A stretch of DNA of 64,000 bases. Origin: Trichosporon coremiiforme. Its lineage: Eukaryota; Basidiomycota; Tremellomycetes; Trichosporonales; Trichosporonaceae. Below the pieces are notes generated by a model that ran no database searches, had not been told where the DNA came from, and saw only the letters and a list, made by a program, of their open reading frames with translations. The stretch lies in contig BCJJ01000004.1 of assembly GCA_039545355.1 (NCBI GenBank), forward strand, positions 62,001 through 126,000, written 5' to 3'. Made by a program: the position numbers and the translations under genes. This document shows positions 48,049-59,597 of the stretch, piece after piece (position 1 is the stretch's first letter; each line of letters opens with the position of its first letter).

Positions 48049-51021
48049 CCCAATCAAGGTTTGAAGTCCTTTTGGGGACGGACGCAGATGGACTAGTTGA
48101 GGCGGGAGAACCATCAGTCGCGCACCGTTGAGCAGGGGTTCGCTGGAAAGTTTGCTTCAGACATTCCAAGGCTGGTCACTCGAGGTCGGCTCCGGAGCTC
48201 TATCACAGAAGGCGATGCGATAGCGAAGCTGTGGCGATGAGTGTTAACCAGAACTTCGGGGCGATCGAGTGTGCCAGTTGAACACCTGGGGCAGGCGTGA
48301 TGGAGGCAATGGGCTCCACGAAGTGCCGCAGAGGATCAGATCTAGGGCAGGTGAGCGTGACGGGGCAACATTGAATCGCATTAGCAGGAAGCGGTTGGCG
48401 GATGGTGCAGGCTGACCAGCGATACAGACCAATGGAGAACGAGGAAGCAGAGTTGTCGAAACGTGGACGGCATCCGGACCGGAAGGTGGGCCGCTCGACT
48501 CTGCGACACTGCCCTTGAACCCACCGCGAATCGAGAACGTAAGAACCTGGTTTAAGCGAACCCAGCAGCACCATCAGGTGACATGGTGACGTGAGCAGTT
48601 GATGAGAGGCGGTGGGCATTGGTGGGCGGCGGAAGGAATCGCGGAATCAAGCAGTAGTCGGCGGAGATGAAAGGATACGACGCCTGCAGGAACCAACCAG
48701 GGGCCGCCGCAAGCAAACTGCAAGATGTGCATTAAGCGTCAGGCTTTAGGACCCAGACCTCTGAACGCTCTTTCGGCTCGCTCGAGCGGTGCGAATCCGG
48801 GCTCTTGGCAGGCACCGTCGATTTGAGGAGTTCTTTGTGCACCTGCGTTTCGCGATCAGTGTCCGTGCCAGGTCAAAGCGGGGCTGTGACCTCGGTTCCA
48901 GGAGAATGGGACGAGCGATTTGAGTAGATTCCAAGCAAGGTTAACAAGCGCGAGGAAGGAATTAGAGACGGGTAACCCCACGGAGTGATGTGGTTTGTTG
49001 AGACGGGGAGAGGGAAGGCGAGGGCAACATTCCTCTGTTTGTCTGTTTGCGGCGGCGCGGAGTGAGATGAAGATGATGGGGTCTGTGCGCCGACCCGAGG
49101 TGACATCATAGTGATTATGATCGACCATCTGTGCGGCCTTAGTGGTGGGCGCCCCCACCTGTGTCTCTTCTTTCGAAAGTGCGGTCTTCAGAACGGCTAA
49201 TAGGGCGCTGTTGAGGACATGTTGAAGTGTATGCGAGGAGAGCGCGTGTGGGCGTCTGCGAATGCCGTATGAGAGTAACGCCCTGTTGGTGGAAACACTG
49301 TTGGCGACGACGATGAAGCATCAAGAGGATGGAAGAACTAGGTGAAGCGGAATGAAGGAGCGGGTGACGGTGATCATGGAGGAAGGTTTCATGGGGTGCG
49401 TCAGGATGTCAGCGGCGGGCTCGCCGGCTAATACGAGACTGAGCACGCGAACACGAGTTGGTCGTGAGATGGTGAGGGAATTCAGATCGGCTCGTCCGCA
49501 TGCCTGGAGTTGTCTGGATCTTGATGTTGAAAGAGGCCCGGTGGATATTGGATGATGGCGAGGGCAGGTGGCGAGGCGTTCGGAAGGACGGGAGGAAGAC
49601 ATGGAACTCGGGAGGTTCCTAGTGGCACGTACGATCGCAGAATCGCAAGCCTTGTTTCACCGTGGCTTCGAGATGACTGCACACCCACACAGCGACACAT
49701 ACAGTCCATGACGCGCAGTCGCGCACTCATGGGGACGCCCCGATATGTCGTACCTCAACTTGCGGGCAACGACGACACGGACTGGAGTTACGCTCCGAAG
49801 GGCCGCTGACCAGACAGAGTAAGAGACCAGAATCCAACGAATGACGAAAGTTGACTTGGACACTGGCACGCAGGACTGTCCCAACCATACGTGTCTGGAA
49901 CACTACCACACCTTCCCTACCCCAACACGGCACGCATTTGACGTGCACCGGAGACGGGCTGTGAGCTGTGCCCCAATGACGACAGTCCGAAGTGCTGTGT
50001 CTCGAAGGTTTTTGACGTCGCGCATCTTGGTCCACAGCCTATGAAGCATCATGCCCCCGACGACCCGTCGGCGGGTCGGGATTATGTCGACGTTCGTCAT
50101 GCCTCTCCAGTGCAAGAGCCGAAACCCAGGAGGGACGATCCGAACGAGGTTGGAGTCCTGAGTCCTGGAGCGGCACGGGCACGGGCGGTCATAGATCTGG
50201 ATTCCGGTGCGCCCATGGCCCGGGACGACGGCGAGCGGCACGGCGCAAGAGCTGCACAAGTGCGAAGGCATTGGCAAGAGCGTCGCCAGTGCCTTTGCTT
50301 GTCCAGAGTCGTTGGGTCGTTGTGTGTCTCTGCGGGGTTGGCGTGTCTGAGGTTCTGCAGTCGATGACTCGGATGCTCTGGTCTGGCGCTGTACGTGCTG
50401 TGGTCCTCTGGCGGGCTGGGGTCTGACCGAACTGTGCCTCTACGCGTTTGTGCCTGAAGTGATGAGATAGAGGACTCAGTTGATATAACTCGCTCCCAAC
50501 TCTATCCTCCAAGTCCCTCACCCTCCCTCAATCCCTCCAACCCCCCGGCACACCCCTCTCACCCTCACATCACTTCCCCTCTCTTCTTCCCTGGACCGGC
50601 CCTCAGTCCCTCAGTCCCTCAGCCCCTCACCCTCGACCCTCACTCTCCCTCGTCCCTCAACTGCCCAACTGCCCGCTTGTACCTGCACCAGCACCAGCAC
50701 TTGCCTGCACTTGCCTGCATTCGCGGCTCACCACCTCGTCAACCTGACTCCGTCACGTCTGTCAACTACTCCTTCTCTCTCACAAGCAACATATTCTTTC
50801 GACGTCGTCTACAAAAACAGCGTCTTTTGGCCCCTTCCTGGTTTCCGATCGATCACCCAACCCGGCTATTCAGCTGCCCCCACTTTCGGCTCCCCCAACT
50901 GGGCAGCCTCCACTTTCGTTAACGACCAGTGGCAGTCATTCCTTCTTGGCGGCAACCAGACGAACCGTACTCTGATCGACCTTCCTCGGTTTCCCATCGT
51001 CTTTGCGTTTTTGCGTGCGAG

Positions 51022-52298
51022 ATGTCCGATCAACCAGAACGCAAGAAGAGGCGTACGTATCTTGTCCGCTCAGCACGACATCATACTGACATGTACAGGC
51101 CAGAACGTTGCGTGCGATTCATGCCGCCTTCGTCGAGTCAAGTACGTTTGTCTTCCTCGTCTTCCTTCCTCGAACTTATCACTCATCTTGAGCTGTGGCT
51201 GACTACCTCATCAGATGCGACATGCTCGCTCTCCTCACGCCCAAGGACGGCGGTCCCGAACGCCCCCTGCACGCTCTTGTCCGCGAGCACCCCGATGTGT
51301 CCTGCACGAACTGCGTATCGAAGGGCATTCGTTGCACAACTAACCAGATCGTCAACCCCGCCAAACCGAACAAGGGTGGAAAACGGATCGAGGAGGCAAA
51401 GAAGATGTACGGCAGTGACGGTTTCCAGCACTCTGCCCCGACCCCCGTGCCTCAGTCTCAACCTCGTCGTGCGAGCATGCCGCGCTCCCCAAGCGTGGCA
51501 ACTCCCGGCGGCAGCAGTGGATCGAGTGTTCCTCCCAATCCCCCCGTGGTGATGCCCATGTTTGGTAGTCACCAGTTCAACATGCCGGGCAACAGCGGCC
51601 ACCCTGGTCCGACGGCGAGCTTCGTTCCGCCCGCACCCATCCCGTCGCCCACCGTTCACCCCGTCCACGGGTGGAGTGCACCACCGTTCGATGACTGGAC
51701 CGGTCTCGCTTTTGAGGCACAACATGGGATGGCCTTCTCTCACCAGATGCATGCACCTTCGAATGCATTGGAGGTGTCCACCTGGGAGACGGCTTTGGTC
51801 GTGCCTCCAGCGCCACCAGCCCACGCCCACAGCCTCCCTGCACTTCCCTCGGCCATGGGCAGTCGGTCGGTGCCGCCGCCTCCATTGGAGCCTCTGTTCC
51901 ATTCCCCTCTGTCTCCTCCTCTGATGACTTCCTCGTCGACGTCGACAGCGGCCTTCCTCCCTCCTCAGAGCTTCACCGCCTCACCTGGAGTCAATTCGGA
52001 CGTGTGCCTTCCCTCCCACCCACCATCGAGGTCCGACAGCGGTCAAAGCACTCAGCAGCCCCGCGTGGCGGGAAGGAAGCGAACGATTTCGGAACACGAA
52101 GACGATGACGTTCTCGAGCTTGTCCGCGACGATGATCCCAATCAAATGGATCCCAGCTACATGTGGGCTCCTAGAGACAAGGTAATACGCTCGTCCCAGG
52201 GCCAGTTCGGAGGCACGCAGGAGCATGCGGCGGAGCAGCCCTTAATGGGCGGAGGATACCACCGTCGTCCTTCATCTGCGAGACGCACCTGTCCATGA
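51022..52298 (+). CDS. Zn2Cys6-like regulator with expanded zinc-cluster loop
   Basis: Exons 51022-51052, 51099-51141 and 51215-52298 give about 385 aa. The DNA-binding cluster begins NVACDSCRLRRVKCD across intron 2 and ends SCTNCVSKGIRCTTNQ. The spacing is C-x2-C-x6-C-x28-C-x2-C-x6-C, so loop 3-4 has 28 residues (including LLTPKDGG and LVREHP) instead of the usual 5-12. The basic residues between Cys2 and Cys3 are intact. After a Lys-rich linker (NKGGKRIEEAKKMYG) the rest is Pro/Ser/His-rich and disordered, ending with an acidic patch (EHEDDDVLEL). No middle homology domain is visible. The 3' end is uncertain: a GTAATA donor at about 52181 could lead to another exon. A long pyrimidine-rich leader precedes the ATG. 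Confidence 0.78.
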
Positions 52299-55200
52299 CA
52301 TTTTCATCTCCTAATGAGGTCCACGGCGCGGACCTACCACGGAGTGTCCTGCCGCTTGCGGTGACGCGATCGAGCGATCGAGTCACTGCCCTCCGGTGGC
52401 GCATCACCCCCTTCCCAGGTTTTTTCCCTCCGATCGAGCGGTGTGTCTCCACATTAGAGCTTGAGCCTGGACTGACTGTCACAGGTGGCCTGGATTCAGG
52501 CTCGCTCGATGCCATGGGGCAGTCCAATCATGAGAGTCTGTGCGGGAGCAGCCTGCGTCTGCAACGGTTCTAAGCCTGCCGCAACTGTGCCCGCGACGTC
52601 GCTGTCGCCCACCGTGTCTTCCGCCAGCCTCGCCTGACGCACCAACGACGCATCTCGTTCGACATTGTATGTATAATATCCACATCTGTTCGATGCGCCT
52701 ATGCATCTCGATACCCAGTTGTAGAAAGAAAAAAGATCCGAATGTGAGTATCACGATATCTGACCGAGAGCGAAGCTGACGTCCAGAAAATCTTAGTGTC
52801 GATCTTGTCTTCGCCGTTCAGCTTTGATTCTGCTGAGAAGTGGGAGGAGAATGCAGGTGACTCTTGCTCGAACGCTTTCGAACTCGCTCTTGGTCACTGA
52901 AGGTTCGTCCTACTGACGATCTCACAACTTTGTGTGGCGTACTGACGAGCGCCAGAAAATCGCACCGTCTGGTGGTGTGATCTCCTCGCCCGTGGGATAG
53001 GTCCGGGCTCTGGCTGAGGCATGCCTTCACTCCGCCTCCATGCCATGACTGGGTGTTTGTGTCTCCCGATATTCTCCCCACGATGTCTGCACCATCATAA
53101 GATTGCACTGCCCGTTATCATCTCACCGCGGATCGCGAGTCGGTCGCAAGGAAGCGGTCTTGCAACCATCCCCATCGCGTTCAGCTTGTCTGGAATCAAC
53201 TACCGCGCACCAGCTCGAGCAGCTGCCCTTGCGACCCGTTCGGGCAAAATTTTAGCTGCTGTCTGGTGAACGATTTGTTGGCCGCAACAGTTCACCCGTG
53301 GATGAGGCAGTGCAGCTCCACAACGTTGTGCCAAACGCGAGCAAGCTTTCCAACCACATCGCAATCTGCGCCTCAGCTCGGGGAGCTTACGAATGGAATC
53401 AATCTGCTCCGCCTCCTCAACACCTCCAGCATAGTAAACGGAAATGCGATGCTCCGCCAGAACTCTGGAGCCCGTTGCCCGCTGCGAAGTGCACCTTTGC
53501 ATGCCTCGGCGGCGTTCGGCCACCTGCAGCTGTGCCACATGATGGTACCAGTTGGTCAGCCGACTCGGACGACTGTGGTGCTGTGCCCGCCCGACCCTAG
53601 CAATGGCACGCATCCTGGCACGCACAGGCGACCGGGTCCGAGATACCAGTCGCGAGCGGTGATCACCTGGCCGCTGCACAGGTGGCCCGGCCGGCCCGCT
53701 GGTACCAAGGTTTGAGGGGCCGAGGTCGGCAATCGCTACCCTGCTACCATGTCCTCCTTTCTCCGTAGTGCCCGGACACTTGTACCTTCATCCGCATTTC
53801 ATAGAACTCGACCGATCCTCATCGGATGGCGAACCGGGCGGCGAAGATGCCGCCTCCCAACCCCGAGGACCACAGGACAATTTTTCGCCATTTTTTCTTG
53901 TTCATCATCTGACCAGTTTAATCCCCCTGTACTTCATAGCCGTTCTTGCTGTATGTACGCATTGCCTTGCTCGTCGTGATTGCACAGCTTATTCTCCGAG
54001 CATAATTACGGCGAGCGCGTAGGTTCAGAGTGGAGTGGAGCAACTGTAGCGAGCACAGCCCCAGAGCGCGAAGAGCGGAGCAGATGTGCACCGCACGTGC
54101 CAGTGCGTCGGGCCAGGTTCGATGCGTCTGGGCCGGCAGCCGGGCAACCCGCGCCGAGACACATCCCCGATGTGCGGAGTGCCCAAATGAAAGTTTGGTG
54201 CCTGCCGCTGTGCCTGGTGTCTAGACGGTGTGTGCTAGTTGATGGTTGATCTCGGATCCGAAAACTGACGGAAGGTCGTACTCTTTTCGCGTGCCAGGTG
54301 TTGCCAGACGTGCCATGGGTTAGGCCCCCGATGTTCTGGTTCCGTGAACTAGGCAGCCCGGGGGGACTACTACTACTGGTCCCGTGAGTCCACGACTCTG
54401 CAGACTACGCCACGTTGATGGACTGCTGTCATAGGTCGTTTAAACCAGATTGGCAGCGTGGAGACCGGAGAGCTGGACAGTGGAGAAGGTATGTGTGAGA
54501 GGGGAGAGCGTGAGTGAGTGAGTGAATCTTGAGCTCCAACTATCGGCAGCCAGCACAGCCTCGCCATAATTGCACGTTAATTAAATCGAATAAACCAAAC
54601 TCGTTATCGCAACATTATCGCCCCGCGGGCAAAGCATCATGTACCTAGGCAGTCCCGTGAACCCGTTAGGCCGTCAGGTCGTGAGGTCGTGAGGAGCCAG
54701 CCAAAAGTATCATGATTCCAGAGCGTACGTAGCTACTACGTACGCATCACGCACGTCTGCAAGTCTGTCACCTTTCGAACCTAGTCATCGCGCGTAATTG
54801 CGGTGTTAGCCTCCTCCATCATCGCTGGACCAGGTCACCAGATCGTCTGGACATGGTCGAACGGATATCTTGATTTCCGTTTTAATCTCGTTTGCGTCGC
54901 TCTCTGGCTTCGTCTCGGTCAGCAGTGTGGCGGGCCGGGGCGGGCCATGCCGGGCCGCCCCATACATAACCAGGCACGTGCATGGCCGAACCCAGCGAAC
55001 AAGCAAGATTAGCGAGATCTACGAGAATGGAGGAAAGGTACAGATGAGGTACAGATGAGGGACACAGTGGGCTCTGGGTCTGGCTGACATTGGACTTTGT
55101 GCGGAGCTCCGCGGCTTCAGCTCTCACTCAGATGAAGGTTCCGGATATCGCGGCTTTGCGGGATACGATGCAGACGTTTGCGGGATGCGGAGACGGTGCC

Positions 55201-55408
55201 GCCTGCACTGTATACTGTGGGGGATGCATTAGGGCTCAACCAAGAAAAGAGTAACAACAGAGGAAGAGGTAACCGTGGGTCGTTCAAGACAGGGGGTAAG
55301 GAGGAGATTTGTATTTCTACAAGGATGACTGAGGGTCACATGTCATGGGAGAGGTGAAAGGCGACGGGAAGGAACAAAGGATACGAAGAGAATGTCACAC
55401 CTGCTCGC
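52299..55408. other. gene-free stretch
   Basis: This is about 3.1 kb with only short overlapping frames and no recognised domain. The first part is probably the 3' region of the zinc-cluster gene, and the last part that of the arrestin-like gene. A perfect inverted repeat lies at 54723-54745. Confidence 0.5.
54723..54745. repeat. perfect 10-bp inverted repeat
   Basis: Arms GCGTACGTAG and CTACGTACGC are exact complements with a 3-nt CTA spacer; each arm itself contains the palindrome TACGTA. It could be a protein-binding site or a cruciform. No adjacent gene explains it. Confidence 0.7.
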
Positions 55409-57941
55409 TCAGGTTGTGGAGGGCGAGATGGACAGTGCGCGACCGCTCGCCCGACCGAGCGTCGGCTTCGGATATTCCTCGTCTGCGAGCACCGTTACTG
55501 CACCGTCGGGCAGCGACATGCTCGCTGGTAATACGATGTCAGAGCCGGACATGAGCTCGGGACCGGGCGGCGTGCCGATCGGCAGGTTCGCGTTGCTGGA
55601 CTCGCTCGACTCGCGCGACATGATATTTTCAGATGGCATGAGAAGCGCGTACACTGCTTTACTCATGGGATCCTTCTTAGCGTACACGGGAAGCGGGTCT
55701 GGCACACGCGGCTCGCCGCTCTCGTCGTAGAGCTGCAGGAATGGCGGGGGGTTGGTGGTTCCGGAGGAGGGCATCGTGTCTGGGTGTGAAGCAAACTTGA
55801 CGGCCGTTGTGAAAGTGATCGGCCGGGTTTCGGGGATGACTCCTGGCGTTCGGAGCGTGCAAAACGTCTTGAGCGTATGTGAGATGTGAACGAACGGCGT
55901 GAAAGTACCTGGCCAAGGTCGGAAGCGGCCAGGGCCGTTTCGAGCCGGCAACACCAGAACGACGTTGATGCGGCGCCAGCTGTCGCTCAGCCCGATTCCA
56001 CCATCACTGAACACGAAGTGCCGCTGGCAGCCTTCTTCCGAGAGCAGACAAGGTCGGAGCACATCCCTACGGCACTGAATGCTGGAATTAGGGCAGTAAA
56101 CCGTTTCCTCCTGAGGAGCAAAGCGTGGACCCAGCAGGTTGAACTGGCTCGAATACGCCGGTTGCTCAAGCGGGACAGGGAAGTAATCCGTGAACTGAGC
56201 AAACGGAGTAGAGCTGTTGTCGGTCAGATCAACTTTGCTCTCCTGTGTGCACTCACGAGAACCGTTGCCTTTCTTCCACGATCATTCCTAGCTCCATGAG
56301 ATGCGCCACGGTGGGGTCTGGATCGTCCATGCCACCGTTCAGGCTTGCTCGGCTGAGGCGATAGGCGTGGTACGCTTCGGGCTGGATGCGGATTCGGATC
56401 CCGACGTTGAGGGCCCGTTCATCGCCCCAGACGTCCACAACGTCAGGAACTGTAAAAGTGGCCTCAATAGGCAGGAAAGCCATGCCCATGTTGATATCGT
56501 ACGAGAACGTCTGTTGCTCGGTGTGAATGAAGCTGCGATGTTCGATCGGAGCGTTAGGGAAGATAGCTGTTGGCATCTGGTGCCTGCGGATCGTGAACTC
56601 GGTGTATCGCGAGCACGATGACTTCTGGAGCAAGCCTGCAAGCCTGTGCATCGAGGCGACCCGACGACTGTCACGCCAGCTGGTAACAACCGTGGCGACA
56701 ACGCCATAGCCGACCTCTGCGCACGAACCTCGTCCTGACACCCGGATAGACGGAGGAAGCCACCCAGGCAGGCGAAGGTCAAAGTCGAGTCGTACCGTAA
56801 CGAAAGGACAAGCAGCATCAGAGGGAGGGATAGTGATCGGGCTGTCGGCAGGAATGAGAGGCAGCGTGGTCGTGAATAGGCGATAGGGGCTGAAGCGACC
56901 TGAAGCGAAGTTAGCCAGACAAGAATGCCGAAAATCAGGAGGACCGTGCATCCCTGGTCACGCACCATAGTCATCCCAGTACTCAGCTTTGCCCTCCAGA
57001 ACTACGCTCACATCATGGAGCATTCGGACATGCTCTCGCTCAGCGTTGGGCAACGCGGGAAAAGTCAGGAAGACAGATCCCGGAAGACTGTATGTGACTC
57101 TGCAGAGGTTAGTCATGACAGTGGCTGCAGCGATGATATCTGATCAGGGTATGCACCGGCCCCGTCGGATGCCGACCAGTTTGTCACGCAGGCACCGATC
57201 ATAACATTTGTTGAAAGGCTCAGGTACTCACGACGTGTTTGGGCAGCCAACAATATCAACAACGTCAGTTTCGAAAGAAACCTCGACCATCGCTGAGAGA
57301 GCACGGCTGATGCTTTCAGTGGAGGGGTGGGTGTTGGTGGCGACGAGGTCCTTGGTGATCGTCCGTTTGTTGCGGCGCCCTGCGGAACTGCGCTGTCTAC
57401 AGTGTGACGCAGGCATGGTGAAGGAAGGTGGTGACTCAGGAATTACAGAGGCAGCTGATGGGATCGGGGCAGGGCAGGAATGAGGTCGGATACCAGTCGA
57501 AGCTGAAGAGGAGGGATGTCGCCGGGAGGCGACCGAGCGCTCGATACCGTGAGCGATGGTCGACTCGTCGTCAATGGAAGACGAGTGATCCAATGGCAGA
57601 GGTGCGGTTACCACAGGTGCAGCGGCGTGCCGGCAAGGCGCAACGTCGCTCGCGAGGAAAGCAGTGTCGGAAGAGGAGCGTCGGTGTTGGTTAGAGTTGA
57701 AGAGATGGGTAATCTTGCGACGAACAGCAGCTGGTCCCAATCGAGCTCGGGGTCGTCCTTGAAATAGCTCGGTCACTGACGTAAGGGATGGGAACCGGTG
57801 TAATGAATACGTGCTGTGACGTCTGGTGTTGGACGCCGCTGCATGACCTCCCCTACTTCTTTGACCGGTGAACAATGAAGAAGCATTGCTCTCCGACGAC
57901 GACATTGAGCTTCGGGGCTCATCAAAATGATCGGCAACCAT
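55409..57941 (-). CDS. arrestin-like (alpha-arrestin/ART-type) protein
   Basis: Exons 57941-57232, 57099-56966, 56899-56257 and 56213-55409 give about 763 aa. The first 235 residues are Ser/Arg/His-rich and disordered. The arrestin N-domain starts VEVSFETDVVDIVGCP and continues YSLPGSVFLTFPALP and VSVVLEGKAEYWDDYG. Beta-rich segments follow, including FDLRLPGWLPPSIRV, AEVGYGVVATV and the MGMAFLPIEATFTVPD stretch. The C-domain ends around FLQLYDESGEPRVPDPL. The pattern of a G-x-V-x-L strand, a V-x-L-x-G-K strand and a Y-x-V-x-A-x-V strand is typical of arrestin folds. Such proteins usually bring Rsp5-type ubiquitin ligases to membrane transporters for endocytosis; a clear PPxY is not seen, only PxY in PLPVY. 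Ser-rich in-frame sequence upstream leaves open an earlier start. Confidence 0.72.
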
Positions 57942-59597
57942 GTTGGAAGGCGCTGACGATCGACGATGCTTCCTGAGGGAAGGCAGCTTGTGGTTGACGT
58001 TCAGAGAGAAGGCTCCTGCGGATGGAGGGCGATCGAGGCGATGACCGTGGCGGCGTCGCTCAGTTCTTCGGGGAGGAAGATGTGAGAGAGGACTTCCTTC
58101 AGCGACGGCGGGAGATAGTGGACGAGTGACTTGGTAACTAGAGAGGGGTTGGTCAAAGGGGAAAAGAGTTGCGATGAATAAGTGACGGCGCTGTCGGTGT
58201 GCGTGATAGCTCGCGGCCTGAGGGCTAGTACAGGGCGAAGGCGTGGGGGGCCAGCAAGGGGCGCTAGCTAAGTCGCGGTGTCGAGATGAATACAATGGCG
58301 AAGTGACAGATCACTGGGAGGGCTAGACGTGAATCACACGACGAAGGATGAAGCTTTGGGCGTTGTTTGCAAGGTCTGGTCTTGTTCAGAACAAGAGCAA
58401 TGTCTTACGGTGAGAGAGTCAAGGGAGAAACAAGGGTCGGACCCGTGAAAGAACGAGAGATGCGGTCTTGTGCGGTAGCGAGTCCAAATTTGATGATCAC
58501 TGTGCGGGTTAAAACGTTCTCAACGTTGCCATTAGTAACAACGGGGCTCTCGCGGCAGAGAGCATGGAAGGGCGGTCAGTGTAGTGGTGCCGACAAACGG
58601 CAAGCGCGGTTCCCGTTTCGTGGTGGGTACCGTCGCGTCTGCGCGTTTGCTTGTGCTTCGAGGAGCGTCTGCACGACTGACAAGGACATCGCACATTGAG
58701 GCTAGCGGACTGCGGTGAATGCAATCATAGTCTCACCCGGAACTCACTGGCCACGGCTGAACCCTTCGGCAGATCCTGAACCGAGTATCAGTCCATCGGC
58801 ATCTTGAGGTCCAGGTGAATTGAAGCCCCCTCAAGCTTCCACCTGATGTGCGCACAACGCTGGGGGTTTAGTCGACATGACGGGGAGCGCCAGTGCCAAG
58901 TTGAAGATCTCACAGACTAAGGTTGAGGCACCGTCAATCACGCCAGGTGGCCCGAGCGACCCGTAGGCTGCAGTAGGCTGAGACAACCAACCGGGTCGTC
59001 GGGGTCTGTATCACTCGTGTTCTTCCTCTCCATCTCTCACCTGCGATCATGCGATCACTGTCCTCTTACTCTCGACTCATTGGCCCCGCCTGTCATGGAG
59101 ACAGGGTCCCGTTGTCCACGAGAAGGGGGTCGGGGAGAGGTGGAACAACAAGCGTGTCCCCAGGGGCTTTTGTCGCAACGCAGATAGCAAACGGCTTGGA
59201 AACTGAAGTGATGCTAGGAGCGATCGGGGATCTTCCTGTTCACTGCGTGTCGTCGCTTTTGTCGCATGATACCGTTGCAAGCGTCGTCATTGAGCAGAGA
59301 TGAGCGATGTGCAGATTCCACAATGGGGAGAGGGGCACCACTGTTTCCAGCCCCATGTTTTGGATCCAGGCACCGGGCGACCACCCTGGTACACTCGACC
59401 CCACGTCAGCTACCGTCAGCGCGGGACCAAAATGGCAGTCACAGTAACAGCACGTGGTCTCCACCAACGGAAGGCGCGTCATGTACCGAACGCGTCCAGA
59501 AGTCCACAACAAAGGTGCTCATGTACCCCATCGCCCCTCTCGACCTCGACTCCCCAGCGCAAGCCGGGCAACGTTGGCGTTGACCTCGTCCGGACTC
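57942..59597. other. divergent intergenic region, arrestin-like / telobox-Myb gene
   Basis: This 1.7-kb region lies between two divergent genes. In-frame Ser/His/Arg-rich sequence continues upstream of 57941 to about 58295 on the - strand, either leader or an N-terminal extension. An ATG at 59454 is in frame with the 59598 start on the + strand. No other gene or motif was recognised. Confidence 0.55.

Larger units (their letters stand above)
46255..51021. other. gene-free stretch with leader of the next gene
   Basis: No exon chain or domain was found across about 4.8 kb. Local structures are the GGGCT tandem at 47859-47878 and the hairpin at 48021-48048. From about 50500 the + strand becomes strongly pyrimidine-rich (repeated CCCTCA/CTCAGTC units at 50520-50665), followed by CACCAG and TTGCCTGCA repeats near 50690-50720; this is the likely promoter and leader of the 51022 gene. 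Confidence 0.5.

Noticed and set aside
50711..51552. Frames overlapping the start of the second zinc-cluster gene
   Set aside because: They cross two clear introns of the zinc-cluster gene without splicing and lose the Cys pattern.
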